A stretch of DNA of 37,054 bases from CAZJRB01 sp964547995 (GTDB lineage: Bacteria > Planctomycetota > Planctomycetia > Pirellulales > Thermoguttaceae), in NCBI GenBank assembly GCA_964547995.1, contig CAZJRB010000073.1:1-37054 (forward strand), written 5' to 3'. The position numbers were made by a program, and so were the translations under genes. Below are positions 8,169-14,250 of this stretch, in pieces (within the stretch, counting starts at the first letter, position 1; every line of letters begins with the position of its first letter). Under the pieces are notes generated by a model that was given only the letters and a program-made list of their open reading frames with translations, did not search any database and had not been told where the DNA came from.

Positions 8169-8546
8169 ATGAAACCGATAAAGGTCCGATTTCTCGGCAG
8201 GCAAGAGATACGAATGGGATCGCCCTATTCCGTGTGCAGGGCATCTCTGAGCGGTGATTGGGTGCCGCGATTGACGGATGACGGCGAAGGCTTCCAGGAC
8301 ATAAAGGCTTGGTCCCCAGATAGCCAGTTTCTCGCGTTGATCCGGTGGAACATCAGCTCATCGAACGAGCCAGGCTTCAACATCATTGTAGTCTCCCTGT
8401 CGGATCAGACAATCCAACAGTCGCGCAGGCGGAAAGGGTGTTGCCGCAGCCTCGCGTGGGAGGGCGGCAAGTTTGTCTACACTGCCTTTACAGAAGCTCG
8501 TGGGAGTTTCATACCATCTCGATACGGTCCCAAGTCGCGCAGTTAG
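8169..8546 (+). CDS. Small beta-propeller-blade-like protein
   Basis: Starting at the ATG at 8169 gives a 125-residue protein. The frame stays open upstream to 8064, but that part does not look protein-like and would begin with GTG inside the SMI1 gene. The core resembles WD40/TolB propeller blades: VCRASLSGDWVPRLTDDGEG, IKAWSPDSQFLALIRWN and CRSLAWEGGKFVYTAF. Only about two blades fit in this length, so it cannot form a propeller alone; it may be a truncated copy or a small immunity-type fold. It has no signal peptide. The function is unknown. Confidence 0.6.
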   Translation: MKPIKVRFLGRQEIRMGSPYSVCRASLSGDWVPRLTDDGEGFQDIKAWSPDSQFLALIRWNISSSNEPGFNIIVVSLSDQTIQQSRRRKGCCRSLAWEGGKFVYTAFTEARGSFIPSRYGPKSRS

Positions 8547-8582
8547 TCCTGCCGATTTGGTGTCGATCGGCAATGTGTTATA

Positions 8583-8723
8583 TTGTTCCGCATAACACCA
8601 ATACCCCAAACGAGTTATTTTGTCGGAAGTGATTTCTTTCAAACGCCTTCTGCGGCTGCAATTAAGGTTGCCCTGGGTGTTAGACTGCAAATCGAGCGCC
8701 TTTTGGGGTGTTATGCGGAACAA
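8583..8723. repeat. 141-bp element with 17-bp perfect terminal inverted repeats
   Basis: TTGTTCCGCATAACACC at 8583-8599 is the exact reverse complement of GGTGTTATGCGGAACAA at 8707-8723. A further CCAAA/TTTGG pairing lies just inside with a small bulge on the left arm. The interior is about 100 bp and encodes nothing convincing. No clear target duplication flanks it. It could be a MITE-like element or an integron attC-like recombination site: GCATAAC/GTTATGC occupies the core-site position but does not match the RYYYAAC/GTTRRRY consensus. Confidence 0.65.
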
Positions 8724-8786
8724 GCGAGTTAAGGTTCGCCCTAAGCAAACACCTCAGCCGAGGGGCATGAAGATTGTTGGAGTGCC

Positions 8787-9115
8787 ATGTCGGAAGCAGC
8801 CTATCCAAGAGTTGGCGCCGATGAAAGAGGACCGTGGCGCGTGGATCGTCCAGGAACGCGAACGGACATCCCATGGTCAGAGGTTACTAGAATCACTGCT
8901 GGGAAAGTAGACTGCATCACCGAAACTAAATACTTGAGGTAGATCACGAATCCGGGCACTTTCTTGAGTTTTACGACAACTGGGACGGATTCGACGAACT
9001 CGTGGCAGGAATAATAGCACACATGGAAGGGGTCGGAAGTCGGTGGGTGGACACCGTAGATGCACTGGGACCACGCGACCCTTCCGTTGTAATATGGACG
9101 AGAAAGGAACCGTAG
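8787..9115 (+). pseudogene. Small immunity-like gene broken by one-base deletion
   Basis: From the ATG at 8787 the frame reads MSEAAYPRVGADERGPWRVD, then TDIPWSEVTRITAGKVDCIT and ETKYLR, and stops at 8940. From 8935 the next frame reads LEVDHESGHFLEFYDNWDGF, DELVAGIIAHMEGVGSRWVD and PSVVIWTRKEP, with stop at 9113. Adding one G in TTGAGG near 8936 joins them into one protein of about 109 residues. The pattern (WSEVxRI, then alternating strands and a final helix) recalls small PH-like orphan proteins. Either the gene is newly broken or the assembly has a homopolymer error. It begins about 60 bases after the inverted-repeat element. Confidence 0.7.
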
Positions 9116-9174
9116 GGCGAACCAGGATTCGGACTCGGACGGCTAACGCCGCCGGGCAAATAGGACGTTCGCCC
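9115..9174. repeat. Inverted GGGCGAAC/GTTCGCCC pair
   Basis: GGGCGAAC (9115-9122) and its reverse complement GTTCGCCC (9167-9174) bracket a GC-rich stretch that can form an inner CGGC-TAAC-GCCG hairpin. The same 8-mer recurs at 8734-8741 (as GTTCGCCC) and at 9953-9960 (as GGGCGAAC followed by CA, matching 9115-9124 over ten bases). Copies thus lie on both sides of the broken gene at 8787 and the gene at 9213. This may be a recombination or termination structure. Confidence 0.4.
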
Positions 9175-9212
9175 TTGGAGTAAGAAAGTGGTCGAGTGGG
9201 TAAATAGGCATC

Positions 9213-9917
9213 ATGGAACTACGAGGAAAGAGATTCAAAGGCCAAACGATCGACAGTTCACCAGAGGACCACAGTGGGCATCGGTTTCTCGATTGTGTAT
9301 TCAGCGGTGGCGCGCTGGGGATGAAGACACGTCGTCCTGAGGAACGACTTGTCATCCAGAATATCAGCGCGATCAACTGCACCGTGGATACAGTGACGGT
9401 TGGCCCCGTTGTATTTGAGAATCTCCAGATTGAGAACCTGAAGACAACACAGCACTTGTGGTTGCCCGGTTGTGCGTTCAAACGCTGCGTGCTTAAAGGG
9501 AAGATTGGGGAAGTCCTGCAATTCGATAGAGCCGACCCAGTAGCCCCTCGTTCCGACTTGTTCAATCGGCAGTTTATTGAAGATAATGAACGCATCCACT
9601 CTGGCACTGCTTGGTCTTTGGATATTTCGGAAGCAGAATTTGATGATTTCGACCTTCGTGGAGTTCCAGGAGAGACAGTAAGGATAAACTCAACAAACCA
9701 AACACGAGTCGATTTTGTGAAGGCATTGCAGGCTCAAGAATCAGGAGCATTTATCGAGATAGATGGATTTCCCAAGATGGTTATGGAGAATGGATTGAAG
9801 CGGCGCAAAGAATCACAATACAATTTTGTACTTGTAACAAATCCGTCGTCCTCCGATTACAGGGACATGATGGGGCTTTTCGATTGGTTGGCGAAGAACG
9901 ATCTCTGCTTTGGCTAG
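9213..9917 (+). CDS. Cytosolic protein of unknown function with beta-helix-like N-terminal half
   Basis: The 234-residue protein lacks a signal peptide. The N-terminal half has short repeating strands with outward Cys/Phe (HRFLDCVFSGG, NISAINCTVDTVTVGPVVFE, LPGCAFKRCVLKGKIGEVLQ), suggesting a right-handed beta-helix or pentapeptide-like stack. The C-terminal half (TAWSLDISEAEFDDFDLRGV, then IEIDGFPKMVME and DYRDMMGLFDWLAKNDLC) looks like a separate fold. I do not recognise the family. The ATG at 9213 has only a weak ribosome-binding site. It is part of the small-gene island and is flanked by GGGCGAACCA direct repeats at 9115 and 9953. Base composition is more AT-rich than in the flanking secreted-protein genes, in keeping with transfer. 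Confidence 0.7.
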   Translation: MELRGKRFKGQTIDSSPEDHSGHRFLDCVFSGGALGMKTRRPEERLVIQNISAINCTVDTVTVGPVVFENLQIENLKTTQHLWLPGCAFKRCVLKGKIGEVLQFDRADPVAPRSDLFNRQFIEDNERIHSGTAWSLDISEAEFDDFDLRGVPGETVRINSTNQTRVDFVKALQAQESGAFIEIDGFPKMVMENGLKRRKESQYNFVLVTNPSSSDYRDMMGLFDWLAKNDLCFG

Positions 9918-10025
9918 CGGTTTGTATTGATCCCGAAAATCAAGTGCCATAAGGGCGAACCAACGGATAGAGACGGACCAGCTAAGCTGGCCGCTGCCCT
10001 CAACTTTTCACAATGCGGTGCAATT

Positions 10026-10202
10026 ATGCGGGAAGCCGAAAGAACACCGAAACCGAGGCTGCGCTGGTATCAGTATAGGCTGGCGCACCTGTTTGTCTTC
10101 GTGAACATTTGTGCTATTCCGTGTAGTTGCTTCGCGTGCAGGATGGCGAGGGCGAAGCGGCAGCGGGAGCTGGTGGAGGCTATTCGGGAGGCAGGCGGGT
10201 AA
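10026..10202 (+). pseudogene. Truncated N-terminus of planctomycete membrane/LRR protein
   Basis: From the ATG at 10026 the 58-residue product is PRLRWYQYRLAHLFVFVNIC, then AIPCSCFACRMARAKRQREL and VEAIREAGG. It is clearly related to the N-terminus of the LRR protein at 35283 (LHWFQYSLRSLLVFVTICAI, then PCSWFACKMVEANRQREVVA). The motif is a single membrane helix followed by a basic RQRE segment. Here it stops where the larger protein continues to its LRR domain. The frame is open upstream to 9927 but is not protein-like there. It may be a remnant left when small genes inserted, or a short stand-alone membrane peptide. Confidence 0.6.
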
Positions 10203-10248
10203 CCTGGCCGATCATCCGATTCACGGCATCCTATCTACGGACATCACA

Positions 10249-10668
10249 ATGGCCGCTTTCTTCACGGAACTGTTCCGCATCGACCCGTCCGATGCCGAGT
10301 CGCTGCTTGATCCAGAACTCGAACGCGATTCTGAATCGTCCCTGTGGCTCCGGAATCTTGGCGACCTTGAGCTGGTTGGGCTGTGGGAATCGCTCCCGAA
10401 TGCTCAACCGGATGGCACACTGATGGCCGACGTTTTGTCCGATCCTGAATCCGAAAAACTCGTCTTCAGCCTGCCAGACAACTTCGTCAGTTCGATTGAG
10501 TCGGTCAGTGATGACCAAGTTGATATGATTGTTGAAAAGTGGTCAGAAATGGAAGAACTTTCTGGTTGGGAACTGTCAGAGTTGGCTCAAGTGGTCCGTG
10601 ACGTGAGATCGCTTGTTCGGGAAGCAAGGGCGAATAAGCAGATAGTCGTCCAGCTCGCCGAAATGTGA
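10249..10668 (+). CDS. Small acidic cytosolic protein of unknown function
   Basis: Starting at the ATG at 10249 gives 139 residues; the open frame begins earlier at 10111, but that part lies inside the truncated membrane gene and reads as low-complexity Arg/Gly. The protein is mostly helical and acidic (MAAFFTELFRIDPSDAESLL, then NLGDLELVGLWESLPN, DDQVDMIVEKWSEMEEL and ELAQVVRDVRSLVREARANK). There is no signal or membrane helix. It resembles small orphan proteins that accompany SMI1-type genes, but I cannot name the family. It is the last clear member of the island that begins at 6029. Confidence 0.65.
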   Translation: MAAFFTELFRIDPSDAESLLDPELERDSESSLWLRNLGDLELVGLWESLPNAQPDGTLMADVLSDPESEKLVFSLPDNFVSSIESVSDDQVDMIVEKWSEMEELSGWELSELAQVVRDVRSLVREARANKQIVVQLAEM

Positions 10669-10810
10669 CACTGGCTGCCGTACCGTTGCCAGAATTCGCT
10701 GACTACACCATCACTCGCTATGCGGCCTTGCAGCGGGCGACCTGATACGTAAGAAGAAGCCCGTTGATCGTCCGCGCGAGACACTCGCAGGATGAAAGCC
10801 GGCCCCGTTA

Positions 10811-10834
10811 CCCCGCCCCACAAGCGGGGCGGGG
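10811..10834. terminator. GC-rich hairpin between convergent genes
   Basis: CCCCGCCCC (10811-10819) and GGGGCGGGG (10826-10834) form a perfect 9-bp stem with a 6-base loop. It lies between the plus-strand gene ending at 10668 and the minus-strand gene ending at 10848. No T-run follows on either strand, so termination is likely but not textbook; it could act in both directions. Confidence 0.55.
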
Positions 10835-10847
10835 TATGGAGAGCGTG

Positions 10848-11012
10848 TTAGCCGCCGTTAATAACTTGGGCAGCCAACAGCCCCACAATGACAGCTCCTC
10901 CCAATACGAAAAGTCCAATGTAATCCTGATATAGCCAGGCGTTGAGAACACCGAAGACAATCAGGGCCGCAACGAGGAGCCCGATCCCGGAACGGGAAGA
11001 ATCATACGTCAT
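10848..11012 (-). CDS. Small two-helix membrane protein (54 aa)
   Basis: This minus-strand gene encodes MTYDSSRSGIGLLVAALIVF, then GVLNAWLYQDYIGLFVLGGA and VIVGLLAAQVINGG. Two hydrophobic helices (about residues 9-26 and 32-50) are joined by a short polar turn (NAWLYQDY), as in small hairpin membrane proteins. GGAG lies seven bases upstream of the ATG. A hairpin terminator lies 14 bases past the stop. The region is divergent from the PIG-L gene. No close family is recognised; a membrane-associated helper role is a guess. Confidence 0.75.
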   Translation of the reverse strand: MTYDSSRSGIGLLVAALIVFGVLNAWLYQDYIGLFVLGGAVIVGLLAAQVINGG

Positions 11013-11172
11013 TTGCTACTCCATTTCTAAGGATGCGTGTTGTATGCTAGGCAAGTAGAACGTCACAGATATAGCTGTGTCGCATTGACGCAGCCGCCCT
11101 CCATGTCGTGACGACGGCTTCGAGCGACTCGGCCAAATCGTCTTCACAAGCAAAGTGAGAAGGAGAACAACT

Positions 11173-12222
11173 ATGCGTGATCGTAGAAGGTCCTGGATTT
11201 CACTCGGTATTGCGGTGGGGATAGTCATCGCGATCGGATTCGGTTTTGCAGCCTCACAGGACGGAGCTGACTCCCACGCCAAAACGCCCAGAACTTCGGC
11301 CAACCATGCCGCCGAGCACATGTGGAAGGTTACCACGGAGGAGCAATCCTACGCCCCGGGGTCGCATAGCGAGCCACCCAACGACGGGAAGCTGCGAATC
11401 CTGGTCTTTGGAGCCCACCCCGACGATTGCGAGCACAAGGTCGGCGGCACGGCGGCGCTCTGGGCCGACCTGGGGCACCATGTGAAATTCGTCTCGCTGA
11501 CCAATGGCGATGCGGGACACTGGCACATGGCCGGCGGCCCGCTGGCTAGGCGTCGCCTGTTCGAGGCAGAGAAGGCGGCCAAGATCCTAGGCGTCGAAGC
11601 CACCGAACTGCTTGACATCCACGACGGCGAGCTGATGCCCACGCTGGAAAACCGCAAGACGCTCGTGCGGCTGATCCGCGAGTGGCAGCCCGACATCATC
11701 CTGTCGCACCGACCGTATGACTGGTCCCATCCGGACCACCATCACACCGGCGAACTGGTGCGCGATGCGCAGTCGAGTTCCGGCCCAAAGAATTTCTGTC
11801 CACTGGCTCCTCGCATGCGGCGATCCCTGCGAGCCGTCGCTTGGTACTACGATCCGTACGAGCGTCCGATGCCTTTTGTGCCGGATTTGGTGATAGCCAT
11901 TGACGACGTGGTCGGTCAAAAGGCGCATGCCTTGCTGTCGATGGAGACGCAGTTGATCGAAAGGGGAACTGGCGGCAGTGCGGCGTTTCTTCCCGAGGAG
12001 GCCGCCGAGAGAGAAACCCTCCGCATGAAACGTAAGGAATGGGTGAAGAAGCAGTGGAGCGACGTGGCGGATCGCTATCGTGATAAGCTCATCGAACTCT
12101 ATGGAGAAGAGAAGGGAAGCAAGGTACGGTATGCCGAGGCGTTCCAGCTTTCCGAGCTTCGCCGTCCACCTACTCCGGAGCAGTTCCGGCGCCTATTTCC
12201 ATTCTTCTCGGACAATAAGTAG
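11173..12222 (+). CDS. Secreted PIG-L (LmbE-like) deacetylase
   Basis: The PIG-L family removes acetyl groups from N-acetylglucosamine-type substrates with a bound zinc. The N-terminus has a signal/anchor helix (WISLGIAVGIVIAIGFGFAA). The metal-binding AHPDD motif is seen at about residues 80-84 (LVFGAHPDDCEHKVGGTAAL). The usual later motifs are present (VSLTNGDAGHWHM; DIILSHRPYDWSHPDHHHTG, which gives the third metal-binding His). The C-terminal helix region (EWVKKQWSDVADRYRDKLIE) is an extension common in planctomycete members. The ATG at 11173 is chosen because AAGGAG lies about nine bases before it; a GTG six codons earlier overlaps that site. A small-molecule or glycan N-acetyl substrate is likely, but its identity is not evident. 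The length (349 aa) is above the usual 220-260 aa. Confidence 0.9.
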   Translation: MRDRRRSWISLGIAVGIVIAIGFGFAASQDGADSHAKTPRTSANHAAEHMWKVTTEEQSYAPGSHSEPPNDGKLRILVFGAHPDDCEHKVGGTAALWADLGHHVKFVSLTNGDAGHWHMAGGPLARRRLFEAEKAAKILGVEATELLDIHDGELMPTLENRKTLVRLIREWQPDIILSHRPYDWSHPDHHHTGELVRDAQSSSGPKNFCPLAPRMRRSLRAVAWYYDPYERPMPFVPDLVIAIDDVVGQKAHALLSMETQLIERGTGGSAAFLPEEAAERETLRMKRKEWVKKQWSDVADRYRDKLIELYGEEKGSKVRYAEAFQLSELRRPPTPEQFRRLFPFFSDNK

Positions 12223-12289
12223 GGATCTGCCTTGGGTACGGGACGGATCTGAATGACTGGACTTTCACCGCGCAGAACAAAGGTGCCGT

Positions 12290-14032
12290 ATGTGTCTATC
12301 CCGCTACGCCGAAGTGATCGCCCTGGTGGTTGGCCTCAACTCAGCATTGATCGCCGTGGCCGGCGAGCCCGATCGACCCAAGAGCCTGGACGACGTGTAC
12401 GCTCCCGTCGTAGTCGGGACGCCGCCGGTCAACGCATTCAACGGCCTGTTCCAATGTCCTGACGGCGAGATCCGGCACTACGGCGACGACGGGTTCCTTT
12501 TCAGCAAGGACCACGGTCTGACGTGGAAATGGCGCCGGCTCGGCGAGGTCGATGCCTCGGGCAAGGCCGCCGGCGGTGGGCGACCGCTCGGGATGAATCC
12601 CAAGACGGGCACCTGCCTGCGCATGGTCGGCAATCCGGACGGCGTTTTCATTCACCGTTCGACGGATGGTCCCGATGGGAAGTATAAGGTTCAGAAGATC
12701 GACCCACGACGTCTTATCATGGTCCGACCGCCGTACTTTCTGAAATCGCGAGATCGGGTCCTGTTCGCCGGTCACGGGGGCCGACCTCTCCGCATCACGG
12801 TCTTCCGTTCCGATGACGACGGTCTGAGTTGGGCTAAGACGGATCTGCCCGCAGGCCCTGCCTTCGAGGTCAAGCCGCCACACAAGGGGCCACGATGGGA
12901 GAACTGGTGTGTCGAACCGACGATCCTCGAACTCAAGGACGGGCGGCTTTGGATGCTTGCCCGCACGTCGCGTGACAACCACCACGAGTGCTTTTCTAAC
13001 GACGGCGGCGAAACCTGGTCGGCCTGGAAGCCCTCGCGGTTCTACGGCACGCTGACGATGCCGACCCTCTACCGGTTGACCGATGGGCGCATCCTCCTGT
13101 TCTGGTGCAACACAACACCGTTACCCGAGGTCGATCGCACAGACGATCCGATCCGCGAGAGCGCGAAGAACGGGCGGTGGGAGGACGTCTTCACGAATCG
13201 CGACGCCTGCCACGTCGCCATCTCCGAGGACGACGGGAAGACGTGGATCGGCTTCCGCGAGATGCGTCTCAATCCGCTACGGAACGAAGGGGACCTGAAT
13301 AAGAGGGCAAAACACGACTTCAGTGTCCATCAGCCTCAGGCCATGGAACTGCCCGATGGCAAGGTACTCGTCGCCCATGGCCAGGACGAAGAAGTCCGCG
13401 CCCTGGTACTGTTGGACCCGAAGTGGCTTTACGAACCTCGTCGCCGTTCCACGTTCGAGCACGGTTTGGACGACTGGTCGACGCACAAGTACATCAAAGG
13501 CATCGTCGGCCACTGCGCGTACAATCGCGTTCCCGGTCCTCGGCTGATTCCACATCCCGACAAGCCGGATGCCAAGGTGCTGCCGATCCGCCACCCGATA
13601 GACCCCCGGTTGGTGTTCGGCAAGGACGGCGCCGTCTGGAACTTCCCAGTGGCTCGGAAGGGTAGCTTCATCACGAGAATCAAACTTGAACCTGGCGGCG
13701 GTGGTGGGCGGATCTGCCTTGTCGATCGGTGGTTCAACCCGACCGATCCGGTTGTGCAGGACTACGCGATGTACGTCCTGGAGATCGACGGCGTCGGGCG
13801 GATCGACGACGGAGTGAACCTGACCCCTGGACGCTGGCACGAGCTACAGTTCGACTGGGAGGATTCGGAGTCCTCGAAGTGCAGGCTTTCGATCGACGGC
13901 AAGCCGACCAAATGCAAGCTGCCGCTCGTCCGCCCCAGCGTCAACGGGATCAGCTACGTTCACTTTCAGGCGTTGTCGGATGAGGAAGACGAGAAGGGGT
14001 TCCTGATCGAATCGGTGGAGGGTGGGAGGTAG
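12290..14032 (+). CDS. Secreted sialidase-like (BNR) protein with C-terminal LamG-like domain
   Basis: The 580-residue protein has a signal peptide (MCLSRYAEVIALVVGLNSAL, then IAVAGEP). A six-bladed sialidase-type propeller covers about residues 35-385, with four Asp-box motifs SxDxGxTW (SKDHGLTWKW, SDDDGLSWAK, SNDGGETWSA, SEDDGKTWIG). Residues about 425-575 form a beta-sandwich-like domain (GKDGAVWNFPVARKGSFITR, then CRLSIDGKPTKCKLPLVRPS) as in exported planctomycete glycan-binding proteins. BNR enzymes cleave terminal sialic acid or act on other glycans; the catalytic Arg triad was not traced, so exact activity is unknown. It follows the PIG-L gene by 67 bases, which suggests joint use on acetylated sugars. 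Confidence 0.85.
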   Translation: MCLSRYAEVIALVVGLNSALIAVAGEPDRPKSLDDVYAPVVVGTPPVNAFNGLFQCPDGEIRHYGDDGFLFSKDHGLTWKWRRLGEVDASGKAAGGGRPLGMNPKTGTCLRMVGNPDGVFIHRSTDGPDGKYKVQKIDPRRLIMVRPPYFLKSRDRVLFAGHGGRPLRITVFRSDDDGLSWAKTDLPAGPAFEVKPPHKGPRWENWCVEPTILELKDGRLWMLARTSRDNHHECFSNDGGETWSAWKPSRFYGTLTMPTLYRLTDGRILLFWCNTTPLPEVDRTDDPIRESAKNGRWEDVFTNRDACHVAISEDDGKTWIGFREMRLNPLRNEGDLNKRAKHDFSVHQPQAMELPDGKVLVAHGQDEEVRALVLLDPKWLYEPRRRSTFEHGLDDWSTHKYIKGIVGHCAYNRVPGPRLIPHPDKPDAKVLPIRHPIDPRLVFGKDGAVWNFPVARKGSFITRIKLEPGGGGGRICLVDRWFNPTDPVVQDYAMYVLEIDGVGRIDDGVNLTPGRWHELQFDWEDSESSKCRLSIDGKPTKCKLPLVRPSVNGISYVHFQALSDEEDEKGFLIESVEGGR

Positions 14033-14148
14033 TTCGGGGCATTACATTGCGGTTTGCCGTAACTCGTCTGGTCCGGAGACGTTGAATAGGGCGTAGAACT
14101 CCGCAAATCTCCTCTTTGTAGGCCCCAATCCCCGTTCGTTTCGGGTCG

Positions 14149-14177
14149 TTGTACACCCCCAAGTAGCGACATATAAT
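14149..14177 (+). promoter_or_regulatory. Sigma-70-type promoter for secreted-protein cluster
   Basis: TTGTAC (14149-14154), a 17-base spacer and TATAAT (14172-14177) form a near-consensus promoter. Transcription should begin near 14184, so the ATG at 14176 cannot be the start of the downstream gene. The next in-frame ATG, 14251, is used instead. Confidence 0.75.
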
Positions 14178-14250
14178 GACATTTCTCGGACTGGGCATCT
14201 TTGCCCAGTGTAGATGCGAATCCGTTGCTATTACGTTGGGGGCCGATCAA

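Noticed and set aside
8583..8723. Firm call of an integron attC site
   Set aside because: The core-site bases do not fit the consensus, and no integrase is in the window; kept only as a hypothesis.
8620..8910. A 96-codon frame across the inverted-repeat element
   Set aside because: It begins inside the element and overlaps the better-supported broken gene at 8787 in another frame.
6238..10668. Polymorphic toxin locus
   Set aside because: No large toxin, RHS repeat, PAAR or secretion gene is present; only immunity-like genes are seen.
10664..10738. A short frame reading VPLPEFADYTITRYAALQRA
   Set aside because: It looks somewhat protein-like but is only 24 codons, begins with GTG inside the stop of the previous gene and has no further support.
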